64,000 bases of DNA, taken from NCBI RefSeq assembly GCF_010183535.1, contig NC_071330.1:14861717-14925716 (forward strand). Direction: 5' to 3'. The position numbers were made by a program, and so were the translations under genes. Shown piece by piece: positions 35,201 through 49,691 of the stretch (position 1 is the first letter of the stretch; every line of letters begins with the position of its first letter). This DNA comes from Caenorhabditis remanei (Eukaryota > Nematoda > Chromadorea > Rhabditida > Rhabditidae). The notes beneath the pieces are model-generated. The model was not told the DNA's origin, searched no databases, and was given only the letters and a program-made list of their open reading frames with translations.

Positions 35201-36629
35201 TTTTTTCAGTTGTAAATAGACATTTTTGAACTTTTTCAGCTAGAAAACCCAATTTTCCAATGAAAAATCGATTTTCGACTCGTAATTTTCGGATTTTCAG
35301 CAGGAAAATGTGATCGAATAAATCGGAAATCGAATTTCTGGCGTCTTGGACGATTTTTCAGAGAGAAAAAAAGAGTTTTCCGATGAAAAATTAACGAAAA
35401 TGTCAATTTTTCCTTAAAATTTCAAAACTTCGAATGAAAAATAGATTTTTTACGATTCGGAGCAATTTTTCGCACAAAAACACGTATTTAGGGTCACTTT
35501 TCGCATAAAAATACAATTTTCAGAGCTTTTTGATGAGTTTTTGGTTGAAAAATAGCAAAAAATCGTTTTTTTAAAGAATTTCCAGGATCCTAACGTTCCT
35601 AGCGCTGAAAATTATTGATTTTTGCTAGTTTTCAGCATGAAAATCGTGTTTTCCGCTGAAATGTAAGCCTAAAAGTTTAATTTTCAAAAAAAAGTGGAAA
35701 TTCCGAAAATTCTCTAAAAACTCAGAACTTCGTGAGAAGCCCGGTTTCTGATCAGCAAATTATGATTTTCTTGATTTTTTGCTGAAAATCTGATTTTCCA
35801 ACAATTTCTTTGCCGAAAATCCGACTTTTGGTAAAAAAATCTGTAAAAAACCGGATTTTTAGTCATTTTTCTTAATTTCTTCAACTGGTAGAGCAAAATC
35901 TTCGTGTTTTACCCGTTTTTTTGAGTCAAAAATCGATTTTTTCAGAATTTTTCGACCGAAAACCCACTTTTTACTGAAAAATCTGTAAAAACCAGATTTT
36001 TAGTCATTTTTCTTGTTTTTTTCAACTAAAATAGCAAAATCTTCGCATTTTTTTGCTTTTTTGAGTCAAAAATTGACCTTTCTGAATTTTTTCGACCGAA
36101 AACCCACTTTTTCGGTGAAAAGTTCAGAAAAATCCATTTTTCACTCAAAAAAATGTTTTTTAACTCAAAATTTCGCGCTGAATTCAAAAATCTCACCTGC
36201 GGGAAGATTACTCAACAAATTCCTGAAGAATTTGTGCACAACACTACGTCCCACATCCAAATCGACATTTTTGCGAAGTTTGAAGTACAAAGATCGCTTT
36301 TCTTGTACTTGTTTCTGTTCTTTGTCGGTTAAATGAACACTGAATGATAAGGAGACGTCGGCGTTGGATTCTGCAAAATCTGGACGAAAATTAGACAAAA
36401 AATAGTGAAAAAATGAAGATTTTTGGTCGAAAATGACGTACCATAGCCAATTTTCTCATCGAATCGATTCACAATTAGTCCAGCGTGCTGTCCACCACCA
36501 ATCAATAACACTTTATCAGATTTCGCTGTTTCCTCGCTAAAAAAATCAAAAAATCCACTTTATTTCGAGAAAAACCAGGCCTACCGATGGATTTTCACAA
36601 TATTATGCTCGGCATGCTCGGCATCCTGG
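32211..36629 (-). CDS. Winged-helix plus nucleoside phosphorylase-like protein, 5'-truncated copy
   Basis: Exons in transcript order: 36629-36585, 36536-36442, 36370-36197, 35082-34951, 34378-34105, 33837-33706, 33345-33074, 32569-32211; phases agree from exon to exon (about 494 codons). An N-terminal region contains KVLLIGGGQHAGLIVNRF. A winged-helix-like segment follows (LPTSTISECLRCSNEETLEF then LKTNGIVRMVGDEWIRVD), then a domain like MTA/SAH nucleosidases and purine phosphorylases (AIISCLFVEKQAVDAL, GGESNVYTL, VFIVGVGGAVPHF, ARLGDVIVA). The first exon found in the plus-strand copy (MTTIKGDLVVLTP) is missing here; the exon at 36629 follows an acceptor and has no start of its own. The copy may be a pseudogene or use an unknown upstream exon. 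The last exon, absent from the window for the other copy, ends in an acidic tail. Confidence 0.65.
32666..33975. repeat. Single copies of the GCGCGTTT hairpin repeat
   Basis: Hairpins with AAACGCGCTCYACTGAYAATCT stems occur near 32666-32790 and 33878-33975, with a half copy at 34446-34470. They lie in introns of the minus-strand phosphorylase-like gene. The same repeat is tandemly amplified in the plus-strand paralogue at 60573-61186. Confidence 0.7.
34682..34775. repeat. TACTGTAG/CGAGACCC hairpin
   Basis: CGAGACCCAAGGGTTACTGTAG and the inverse GGGTCTCGC with GGGTTACGGTAG form a hairpin. The equivalent intron of the plus-strand paralogue holds the same hairpin at about 60205-60290, so it predates the duplication. 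Confidence 0.6.
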
Positions 36630-37482
36630 CTGAAAACATTTTTTTAATGAGCCGGACATCCGGACAGACGGATGCATAGATGGGCAGTTTTGATCGCTAT
36701 GGGCCAATTTTTCATTCAAAATTGTCAGTTTTGAGCGATAAAAATCAAATTTTCACTAGATTTTTTACTTGAAAACCCAATTTTATCGCCCAATAGTGTT
36801 AATTTCGAATGAAAATTCGACTAAAAATGCGGTTTTTGGGATGAAAATTGTAGGAAAATCGCATTTTTGGCTCAAAAATTCGCTTTTTACCCTCCAAATG
36901 CGAAAAAAAATGTAAGAAAACGCGTCAAAGGTACGCCAGCGAATCTTGAAACCTATCAAAAAGGGAGGTTTGCGCACTAGGAACGCGTCAGAGGTGCGCC
37001 AGACAGACAATTTTGCTCTAAAAACGCGTCAAAAGCGCGCCAGAAATTCAAAAGCTATCGGCATGAAGATTTGAACAGAGGAAACGCGTAAAAGGTACGC
37101 CAGACAGTCAAAAAATTGAAATTTTCAGAAAAATCTGCGAAAAATGCGAATTTTCACTATTTTCATCGGAAAAATTGCATTTTTAGCTGATTTTTTCATC
37201 GAAAATGACAGTTTTGAGTGAAAAAAATCACATTTTCACTAGATTATTTACTTAAAAGGTCAATTTTATCGCCCAATAGTGTTAATTTTGAATGAAAATT
37301 CAGCTAAAAACACGGGTTTTGGAGTGAAAATCGTAGGAAAATCGCATTTTTGGCTCAAAAATTCGCTTTTTACCCTCCAAATGCCAATTTCAAATGGAAG
37401 GGGCGAATTTTGAGTCATTTTTCACCGATTTTCGTAAATTTTCCGCTTGAAATCCCTCTAAATTTATATTTTTCTCGCTTAC
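36630..37482. repeat. GACGCGT-type interspersed repeat block
   Basis: At 36918-37110 units like ACGCGTCAAAGGTACGCCAG recur about every 60 bp. The block is inverted at about 38293-38530 (GGCGTACCTTTGACGCGT), and a third, decayed copy is at about 40093-40280. A second repeated segment (TTTTATCGCCCAATAGTG) occurs at about 36780 and 37264, with a variant at about 39182. No coding sequence apart from the neighbouring exons. Confidence 0.65.
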
Positions 37483-37583
37483 CGAATAGCCGTATCGAGA
37501 ATATCAATCGAACATTCTTCTCCATCCAAAACCACTTTTTTGCGACACGAATCTGCTTTCGTCGGCTCGTATTCCTCCATAAA
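37483..37583 (-). pseudogene. Duplicated Ral GTPase exon lacking the switch II motif
   Basis: It begins after a good acceptor with [12 protein letters not shown], the Ral effector region, and ends IDILDTAIR before a GTAAGC donor. Compared with the exon at 39630-39509 it is exactly 21 nt shorter: the seven codons GQEDYSA, including the catalytic Gln of the G3 motif, are gone while frame and splice sites remain. It sits downstream of the other Ral exons on the minus strand and is not obviously part of a full gene. Confidence 0.65.
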
Positions 37584-38732
37584 CTGAAAAAAATGGGCGG
37601 TTTAGGGGGTTTTTGAGGGAAAAATTGAGTTTTTTGAGTAAAAATGGGAAAAATCCGGTTTTTTTACCTTAAAATTACTAAAAACAGCGGGAAATCAGGG
37701 ATTTTGATTGGGAAATCGACTTTGGGCTACTTTCAGCCAATTTTTCGACATTTAGAGATGATTTTTATCAAGTTTTATCGATTTTTAACTAAATTATATC
37801 AAAAGTTCGATTTTCAGGAGGTTTTGAGCGAAAAATTTATTAATGTTTGCTCTTTGTCACTTCTAACTGTTTTTCGACGTTTTCACGCATTTTTCACACA
37901 AAAAGTGGTAGGAAAAATTCATTTTTCCGACTGAAATACACTCAAAACTTTCGGAAAGACAGTGTTTTGACATAAAACTCTCAAATTAACAACTATGAGT
38001 CGATTTTCAGCGTTTTCGATGTTGAAATTGCGAAAATTGTTAATTTTAAGATGAAAAAGCTTGAAATTCGGGTCCAAAACGCTTGAAATTTGCTTAAAAA
38101 GTCAGTTTCCGCTGATGCTTTCGGTTTTTGGTCAAAATGCTAATATTTTCTCAGAATTTCAGCTTGAAAATGTGATTTTATACTCGAAAATGCCATTTTC
38201 GATCAAAAAAACAGCTAAAAAATGCGATTTTTCGGGTGAAAATAGTGGAAAATCGCAATTTTCGAAGATTTTTCTGAAATTTTCAATTTTTTGACGCGTT
38301 TTTCACTGTTTGAGTGGCTGGCGTGCCTTTGACGCGTTTGCTCAGGTCAAATCTTCATGCCGATGGCTTTTGAAATTCGGGCGCGCTTTTAGTGCAAAAT
38401 TGACTGTCTGGCGCACCTCTGACGCGTCCCTAGTGCGCAAATCTCCATTTTGGATGAGTTTCAAGATTCGCTGGCGTACCTTTGACGCGTTTTCTCCGAA
38501 TTCTACTAATTAAGGGTATCTGGCGCACCTTAGACGCCGATTTTTGAAGTTCAAAAAAAAAAATTTTGAACTAAACTCAAATTTTAGAACCCCATACATT
38601 TTTTCAGCCATTCCTAGCCAATTTTTCGCTTTTTTTTGCACAAAACACGATTTCAGTAGTTTTTAATCGATTTTTCCTAATTTTTGGTCAAAACTCTGTA
38701 ATTTTCTCTGAAATTTTCAGATGTCCGCATAC

Positions 38733-41424
<2,692 letters not shown>

Positions 41425-43091
41425 TTGCCTGAAAAAATGACTTGAAAAAGCGAAAAATCTCATTTTTAATGGTTAACGGCAAAAAAATAGGTGATAAATG
41501 GAAAAATGTTAGCCAAAATCGCTTCAAAACGTCATTTTTCAGCCAGAAAACTTCAAAAATCGACTCAATCAGGCAAAAAGTAACCCCAAATCCTGTTTTC
41601 CATCAAAAAGCATCATTTTGAGTTCAAAAAACTCTTTTATGTGCCACTTTTTACCGATTTTCGTGATTTTTTGGCTGAAAATCATTGAAAATCCATATTT
41701 TCTACCTGAAAATCTCAAAAGCCTACTCAAATTGCAAAAATTGACTCATAATCCTGTTTTTTCTTCAAAAACCACCATTTCGACTCGAAAAACTCAAATG
41801 TTGAGTTACTTTTCAGCAATTTCCGTAGATTTTTTAGCTTAAATTCATTTTTTTCGGCTAAAAAATCCGAAAACCAAGAGTTTAGGCGATTTTTGTGAGT
41901 GAAATTGGGTTTTTTGGAGATAATCCGGCAAAAATCCAGTTTTTTAGCTTAAAAATCACTGAAAACAGAGGAAAATCAGGGATTTTTGTTGGAAAATTTC
42001 GTTTTGGACTATACAAACTGCAGAAATGGTTTTTTCCCGGTTTTTTCTAGTTTCAAGTGGAAAACGTTGAATATTTAATAAAAAATACGGCAAAATAATT
42101 ATTTTAAACATTTTATCACATTTTCAAAGGAATATTTATTGGATAAAGTGTTTTTACTTTAACATTTGACATTTTCTAAATGAAATTCCAAAAAATGAAA
42201 TCACTCGAAAAAATCGAAAATTCAGTGATTTTTCTCAAATTTTGTATAGAAATGGCGCAGAATTTGATGCAACTTATAAAAAATAGAATTTTAAACGAAA
42301 AAATGGCCAAAAATGGCCAAAAAACCCGACGAAACACGTCATGGGCGGTAAAAATCAGAGCGGTGACGTGGAGGAGTACAGTAGGATTTAAAGGTGCATA
42401 CCGAAATTTTTAAATGGGGTCTCGACACGATTATTGTTTTTTCAGCAGTTCTTTGATGGAAATTGATGATTTTCTAATAAAAAGAGTTGAATTTTCATTG
42501 AAAAACTCAATAAATTAATTATTATAATTATTTTGTCACATAATTAAAAAAATAAAACTTTTTTCAATTTTTAAAAAATAAAATTTTATAACTAAAAAGA
42601 AAGTTTCTCGAATGCATTTTTAGTGGATAGATATTTTTATTTTTAAACCCTATTATTCACAAAAAAACTCAAATTTAATTGAAAATTAAGCAAAAAATCA
42701 GTTTTGAGGAGAAGAAATGAATTTCGGGGTACTGTAGTTAAGAAGTTGTGCAAGTTGCGTACAATGCATTTGATTTGACGAGCAAACTTAATTATTGCGT
42801 TTTAATTAGAAAAAAAGTGAGGATCGCTTATTTTCACTGGAATACGGCTGAAAAATGGTGCGGAAATATATAAACATTGGAATTTTTTATTGAATTTTTC
42901 AAAAAAAAAGAAGTTTTTTTTAAATTTTTTAAATTTTTTTCGTAAGTGCAGAGTAGTTGAGAATCTGCGCAGTTGTGCTTAATGCATAGGCAATCATTCT
43001 TTATTTTCAAGTATCGATACTCGTTTAAATCTTTATCCGAAGATTTCAGAAAGTTGTACTTGTCCACTTCTTCCTCAAATCCACCTTAAAT
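41425..43091. other. Noncoding, with third copy of the duplicated Ral intron segment
   Basis: About 41866-42010 matches the intron sequences beside the Ral exons at 37.6 and 39.7 kb (AGTTTAGGCGATTTTTG, GAAAATCAGGGATTTT), so a roughly 2-kb unit was tandemly copied at least twice. The rest is AT-rich with no supported gene. Confidence 0.5.
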
Positions 43092-43163
43092 CTATGCGAT
43101 CTCCGCCTCCTCTTTCTCATTCACTTCGTTCAGTTCTCCGAACTCTTCGTCGTATTCGTTCCG
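43092..43163 (-). pseudogene. Possible last-exon fragment (EYDEEFGELNEVNEK...)
   Basis: A 24-codon acidic open stretch follows a TTTTCAG-type acceptor and ends in TAG. A degraded, frame-disrupted copy is at about 49338-49412, again upstream of a family gene. No remaining exons were found upstream, so it is probably a piece carried along with the family duplications. Confidence 0.3.
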
Positions 43164-43260
43164 CTGAAAATTAGACCTTTGTCCCATACTTTCATATCAG
43201 CTGTTTATGTGAAGAACAATGAAACGGTGTTCAACAATTCTTTTCCCAAAACCCTCCGGA

Positions 43261-43290
43261 TTACTGTAGTTTTCTTCGCGAGACCTTGAA
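43261..43290 (+). promoter_or_regulatory. Conserved TACTGTAG/CGCGAGACC block upstream of family genes
   Basis: TTACTGTAGTTTTCTTCGCG followed by AGACC lies about 130-160 bp before the ATG of copy 4. Equivalents precede copy 5 (46367), copy 6 (about 49529), copy 7 (about 52643) and, inverted, copy 1 (about 19750-19775), copy 2 (about 22575-22605) and copy 3 (about 25464-25490). TACTGTAG also occurs in many repeats here, so it may be repeat-derived promoter DNA. Confidence 0.45.
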
Positions 43291-43364
43291 TGCGTCCAAA
43301 GTCAACAAGCAGTATTCCCATGAGAAACTGTCTCGATCGATATTGTCCCCCCTCTTCCATCTGT

Positions 43365-43377
43365 CTTCTCTTCTCAG
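43365..43377 (+). promoter_or_regulatory. Candidate trans-splice acceptor before family copy 4
   Basis: TCTTCTCTTCTCAG ends 45 bp before the ATG at 43422. A pyrimidine-rich CTCAG at this place is kept in all seven copies, while the reading frame upstream of the ATG is not. That suits a spliced-leader site and supports MSDSNSS as the protein start. Confidence 0.4.
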
Positions 43378-43421
43378 TTTGCCCATTTACACAGAGGATA
43401 TTCATTAATTCCTCCCATACA

Positions 43422-45894
43422 ATGTCAGATTCCAATTCTTCGGAGGTTTTCGATGAATCCCTCAGTTCCAAAGTATTCGATAACCCCCATCTACTCGAAA
43501 TCATTGTCAGCAATCTAACCTGGAATTGTGAGAGTAATTTAAGCACCCGATTAATCAATAAATCATTCAATTCCCAATTTCTTCGAATAATTAAAAGAAA
43601 TCATCGGAAAATGAAAATTGAGTTTATCGGAAACGCGGAGAGAAGTGTGGAAACTGCAAAGGATTGGATTTATATCAACTATCGAAAAATAAAGAAATCA
43701 ATAATTCCCGGATATTTCAAGTGAGTTTCTAATTACTCTTTTGTAATTTATATCACTATGATTTCCAGTTTTCTCAACAAAGTGGTCGGTGTGAAAGTGG
43801 AAGAAATCATTACAAAGGAATTATGGAAGCCTGAAGAGATGTTCGCCCAAAACCTCCATAACATTATTTACTCGAATTTGATCGGCGGGAATCGTAAGTT
43901 CACAGGGGCACTAAATGGACTAAATTTTTGATTATCGACTGAAAAAGCGAATATTTTCTCTGTCTCGGAACGCTAATTTTAAATAGGCCGACGGGACAGT
44001 TTTGTCTGACAAGGGAACCTTTTAAGTAGTCCCTAATGCCAGCAAAAAATCTCGACCTGAAAATTGACCATTTTACCATTGATTTGCTGTATCTCCCCCT
44101 CTCTCCTTCTCCTCCTTCTACCACGTTTGTAATGAACTGCGGCGAGAAGTTCACAGGTGAACCGCTGGGAATCCTATATGTGAAAGTGGTAGAATAGGAT
44201 CCTATATATGCCCATAAATGAAAAGTGGATCGCGTGTGTGCCGCATATGTGTGATCGTCTTTTCGCTGCACTGCCCGCGCGTACACCCATAATGCTCCCA
44301 TATACCAGACTGTAAAAGGCATGAATGCGCCTGCTCATCCTTTTAACATTTCCGTCTGTTTTAGGTACACATTTAGTTTATGATTGCAATCATTTATTTC
44401 CCGGTATAGCAAGGAGAAGGACTTGCCGTCCTTCACCCGCACCAGTATAGAAACTCGAATGTAAAGGGGGAAAAGGGTCTCTCGGCCGGCCGCGTGGTTG
44501 TTTACGCCTCGCTGAGCCGAGAGCAAGACGTCATCTCAGTCGAGAGAGAACCCGAGGAAAAGAGAGTAGAGACAGGTCAGAGACTGGCCTGTGACAAGAC
44601 TTACAGCGTACCGAACGCGTCAGTAAAAGAGTCAGTATAATACATTACAGGTGAAAGTGTCCGCAGACTGATCGGACTGGAAGAGTGGTGTGAAGGATGT
44701 GTGGATTGTATGGATATGGCAAAACAATGTGTGGAGTATGGGCCTTCGAAGTTTCGAGTGTTCAAAGAAGTAAAGAATTCAATTCATTACAGAAAACTGC
44801 ATATTTCTGATGAGTGAGTTGATTTCCACATTTTGTTACTAACAAACGTTATAACACTTTGTTCAAGGGTTAACCTGTGCTATGAATGAATATATCTGAT
44901 GACTGTCATTATTTCAGACTAATTGAATGTATTGCCGACTACTGTACACTGAAATCGACTACAAAAAAGAAGTGTTTAAAACGTTTGAATAACATCATAC
45001 GACACTTTATTTCATGTGATACACTGGTTCTGTGGATAAGTGAAACAAGAGAATGCTATATCAATGGGGTTCGGATAGCTGCCCATTTCCCAATGCCACG
45101 AGAAGTGTTGGATGTCATGATTAGGAAATGGAATGTCAACTCTGTGAAACTGAACATGATTAGTAGGCATAGCGGGGTTAAATGTAGTGAAAAGTGGGTA
45201 GATGGAGGATATTTTAAGAGAGTCAAGGTAAATGATCCATACTGGAAAACAGATCAATCCAGTGAGTTCTTCAAACACTTTGCTGCTCAACTCATTCTTT
45301 CATATTTCAGATCTCAAAATCCACCATATTTCCGTCAGAGTATTAGATTCATACGATTGTGCTCGTGGCTTAATGCAGACTAACCCGGAAACGGAGGAAG
45401 AAAAGATTTATGAGAACTACATTGCAAATCTCCGAAGACTATTCCAAATGGACAAAATATCGATTGATTTCGGTCACTGGAGACATAAATACAGTGCTAG
45501 TTTGGAAGAATTCATGAAGAATATATTGAGAGTGATTCAATTGGAGAAACAACGGAAACTCGAAGTGAATATTCAGTTTTTCACCGAGATTTGCAGTTTT
45601 AAAGTGGGAAATTCTGAAGAATTGGCTGAAATTCCATCAGAATACTCGTTGCTCAGTGATCGAGTGGAATGTATCCGAATGTTTGTCCCATTTGAAATTG
45701 TCGAAAGTGGTCCAGAGAGATTGAATATGATTAAATGGGTTGGGAGACGATTTCAGGTCAAGGATATGGATAATCATTTCACACTCAACTTGAATATTTA
45801 TGTGAAGGAAACAGAGTTGAGGGAGTTGGATAACGGATTGATGGACACACATCCGAATAGTTTGATTGGAGTGTTCTTGCAACTGGCAACATAA
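43422..45894 (+). CDS. F-box-like/Cys-cluster family copy 4 (5 exons, 504 aa)
   Basis: Exons: 43422-43720, 43769-43893, 44651-44813, 44918-45261, 45311-45894. F-box-like segment (HLLEIIVSNL, NLSTRLINKSFN), second exon NFLNKVVGVKVEEIITKE, Cys cluster WCEGCVDCMDMAKQC, then the conserved C-terminal domain ending GVFLQLAT. No signal peptide or membrane segment is seen, so an intracellular protein is expected. Start: an in-frame ATG exists at 43290, but the upstream frame is not kept in copies 6 and 7, so 43422 is preferred. Intron 2 is 757 bp without a recognised element. All frames are open. Confidence 0.7.
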
Positions 45895-46527
45895 TACTCC
45901 TTGAAATTGATTGGTTTTCGTTATATAACTTTGTTATAAAGGCGTCTTCTGAGAAGTTGTCATGACTGTTGCTACCCAATGACTCTTAAGTGGTCAATTT
46001 CAGAAGACTTATCCCTCTACTATCCCAAATTTAATTGAATTTTATTGTACGTCACAATTCTTGAATGTTTTAATTTCATCTTGTTTTCGTTGTTCCTTGT
46101 CAGTTGTTTTTTACAGTAATAAATCTGTCACATCGTTTTGTAAAACTTGTTAAAACCAAAGTCTCATTTTGCAGATTCCGATATCTTTAAATTTCCGATA
46201 CTTCTTTCCAAAAATTTTCACATTTTCAAGTTGAATTTTTCAATTCTATCGGTCCTTTACAAAAGCTGAAGGAGGCTGAACCTCCACCCATTTTCGAGGG
46301 AAGCGCACCGGCTCCAACTAGGGAAGGATCCTATGTTCAACAATTATTTTCCCAAAACCCCTCGGATTACTGTAGTTTTCTTCGCGAGACCTTGAATGCG
46401 TCCAAAGTCAACAAGGAGTATTCCCGTGAGAAACTGTCTCAATCGATATTGTCCCCCCTCTGCCATCTGTCTTCTCTTCTCAGTTTGCCTATTTACACAG
46501 AGGATATTCATTCATTCCTCCCATACA
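45895..46527. other. Intergenic between copies 4 and 5
   Basis: The conserved 3' flank of the family is followed, at about 46255-46330, by a short open segment encoding EPPPIFEGSAPAPTREGS. A close copy is at 52025-52090 next to the retroelement-like frame. Then comes the copy 5 promoter block. Confidence 0.5.
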
Positions 46528-49026
46528 ATGTCAGATTCCAATTCTTCGGAGGTTTTCGAAGAATCCCTCAGTTCCAAAGTATTCGATAACCCCCATCTAC
46601 TAAAAAACATTGTCAACAATCTAACCTGGAATTGTGAGAGTAATTTAAGCACCCGATTAATCAATAAATCATTCAATTACCAATTTCTTCGAATAATTAG
46701 AAGAAATCATCGGAAAATGAAAATTGAGTTTATCGGATTAGCGGAGAGATGTGAGGAAACTGCAAAGGATTGGATTTATATCAACTATCGGAAAATAAAG
46801 AAATCAATAATTAACGGATATTTCAAGTGAGTCTCTAATTACTCTTTTGTAGTTTGTATCTAACAAGGGAAGTACCCGACGGACCGAGTTGAACTTTTTC
46901 TATAAACTTGACCAAAGGTAATTTCGCCCATTAGGATTCCAAATCTGCAATAAAAATGTGCAAAATGTTTCCGTAGACCGAGTTATGAGCCATCAAACTT
47001 TTCCTGTGGTTAAGCAATTTACAACGAGTCACACGATCTGCCGAAGTGTCTGCCACAACCTATCCCCACGTTTCACAACCATCGGTGGCGCAGGGGTTAT
47101 GGGCGTTTTTAGTAGTCGGTAGGCTATGGGTACGCTCCCCATGCTTTTCCGAATTTCCGAATTGTGGCAGACACTTCTGCAGATCGTGTGACTCGTTGTA
47201 AATTGCTTAACCATAGGAAAAATTTGATGGCTCATAACTCGGTCTACGGAAACATTTTGCACATTTTTATTGCAGATTTGGAATCCTCATGGTCGAAATT
47301 ACCTTTGGTCAAGTTTATAGGAAAAGTTAAACTCGGTCCGTCGGGTACTTCCCTTGTAAATGATTTCCAGTTTTCTCAACATTGTGGTCGGTGTGAAAGT
47401 GGAAGAAATCATAACAAAGAACTTATGGGAACCTGAAGAGATGTTTGCTCGAAACCTCCATGACATTATTTACTCGAATTTGATCGGCGGGAATCGTAAG
47501 TTTACAGGGGCACTAAATGGGCTAATTTTTGAACATGGACTGAAAAAGTAAGATGTTTCTTCGTCTGGGAACACCGATATGAAATTGGCCGACGGAGCAG
47601 TTTTGCCTGAGGTCAAACGCTAGGATCACTCCAATAGTTTGATGGAAGATAGGCCTAACTGAAATATACCAAAACAGCGTAACTGCCCTGCCTTCGGCGG
47701 TTCATCCAGCTCGTCTCTCCTCATTTACGTGGCCACCACTTTTCAAATGTGCCCGCATGGCCGAGTGGTCTATGAATGAGAAAAACAATATAAGAATAAG
47801 ATTGGAAAAAAAAGACTACAAAATGAAAAGAAAAACATAATGCCAACGCTGCAAACCATGCGCTGCAAACCAATTCGATACATTACAGGTGAAAGTGTCC
47901 GCAAACTGATCGGACTAGAAGAAGTATGTGAAGGATGTGGGAATTGTGCGAATATGGCAAAACGATGTGTGGAGTATGGACCATTGAGATTTCAAGTACT
48001 GAAAGGAATCAAGAAGCCAATTCATTACAGAAAACTGCATATTTCTGATAAGTGAGTGTAAACTTTCATAAATGGGTTAGTAGATGATAATTCAGATTAC
48101 TCGCAATTGTCGCCAATCACTGTACACTGAATTCGACTACAAAGGAGGAGTGTTTCAAGAAGTTGAATAACATCATAAGACGCTCTATTTCATGTGACAC
48201 ACTCGTTCTGTGGATATGTGAAACAAGAGCATACTACATCAATGGAGTTCGGAGAAATGCTCACTTCCCAATGCCACGAGAGGTATTGAATGTTATGATC
48301 AAGAAATGGAAGGCGAAAACAATTCGAATGAATATGATTTCATGCACAAGTGAGAAGATTTGCCGTGAGAACTGGATAGATAGAGGATATTTCACGAAGA
48401 TCAAGTTGGATGATCCATACTGGAAAACGGGTCAATCTGGTGACTCGAAACTCCAACATGTATCCGTCAAAGTGTCTGATTCATACGATTGTGCTGGTGG
48501 CCTTATGTACAGTAACCGGAAAACAGTTTACGAAAAGAGTTTCGAGAACTATATTGCAAATCTACGAAGACTATTTCAAATGAACAAATTATCGATTGAC
48601 TTCGGTCACTGGAAACATAAATACAGTGGTAGTTTGGAAGAATTCATGAAGAATATATTGAGAGTGATTCAATTGGAAAAACAACGGAAACTCGAAGTGA
48701 ATATTCAGTTTTTCACCGAGATTTGCAGTTTTAAAGTGGGAAATTCTGAAGAATTGACTGAAATTCCATCAGAATACTCGTTGCTCAGTGATCGAGTGGA
48801 ATGTATCCGAATGTTTGTCCCATTTGAAATTGTCGAAAGTGGTCCAGAGAGATTGAATATGATTAAATGGGTTGGGAGACGATTTCAGGTCAAGGATATG
48901 GATAATCATTTCACACTCAACTTGAATATTTATGTGAAGGAAACAGAGTTGAGGAAGTTGGATAACGGATTGATGCAGACACATCCGAATAGTTTGATTG
49001 GAGTGTTCTTGCAACTGGCAACATAA
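46528..49026 (+). CDS. F-box-like/Cys-cluster family copy 5, four-exon subtype (505 aa)
   Basis: Exons: 46528-46826, 47371-47495, 47889-48051, 48096-49026. Same subtype as copy 3: the last exon is not split and carries SGDSKLQHVSVKVSDSYDCA. Cys cluster VCEGCGNCANMAKRC. Small differences lie in the F-box-like part (HLLKNIVNNL). Intron 1 holds an inserted inverted-repeat element, intron 2 a truncated tRNA-like module. The C-terminal domain from NYIANLRRLFQM on is nearly identical to all others. All frames are open. Confidence 0.7.
46863..47357. mobile_element. Inverted-repeat element in intron 1 of copy 5
   Basis: Arms of about 195 bp start ACAAGGGAAGTACCCGACGG and end with the inverse; the loop is about 100 bp with no coding capacity. 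Intron 1 of copy 3 (GTATCTAAGTGATTTCCAG) gives the empty site, so the insertion happened after the copies separated. An inner block (CCGAGTTATGAGCCATCAAA) resembles the palindrome in calpain B intron 4. Confidence 0.8.
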
Positions 49027-49691
49027 TATTCCCTGAAATTGATTGGTTTTCTTTATAACTTTGTTGTAAAGGTGTCTCCTGAGGAGTTGCACAAATCTAA
49101 TTGCATTTTTATTATACGTCACAATTTTCAATGTTTTAATCTCATCTTGTTTTTTGTTGTTTTATTACAGTAATAAATCTGTCACATCGTTTTGTAACCC
49201 TTGTTGGAAAACTCCCTTCCCCAGATTTCCTCTACTTCATAGAACCAGTGTATCACATGAAATAGAGGTGGTATGATGTCATTCAAACGTGCTCACAAAT
49301 TATACATGATGAAGTGAGTATCGAATCCACCTGGAATCTCTGAGATCTCCGCATCCTCTTCCTCATCCACTTTGTTCAGTTCTCCGAACTCTCAGTCACT
49401 TCGTTTCTGCTGAAAATTAGAAAAACTGGCTTCATACCATGATCCTTTGTCCCATATTTTCATATCAGCTGTTTATGTGAAGAACATTGAAACAATGTTC
49501 ACCAGGTGTTTTCCCAAAACCCCTCGGAATACTGTAGTTTTTTCCGCGAGACCTTGAATGCGTCCAAAGTCAACAAACAGAATTCCCGTGAGAAACTGTC
49601 TCGATCGATATTGTCCCCTCTCTCTGCCATCTGTCTTCTCTTCTCAGTTTGCCCATTTACACAGAGGATATTCATTCATTCCTCCCATACA
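49027..49691. other. Intergenic, with antisense fragment of an eighth family copy
   Basis: At about 49236-49292 the plus strand is the reverse complement of exon 4 sequence (TTTCATGTGATACACTGGTTCT on minus), a leftover of another member in opposite orientation. The acidic last-exon fragment relative lies at about 49338-49412. Confidence 0.55.

Noticed and set aside
43290..43421. Upstream in-frame ATG (MRPKS) as start of family copy 4
   Set aside because: In copies 6 and 7 the same DNA is out of frame with the gene, so it is not conserved coding sequence.
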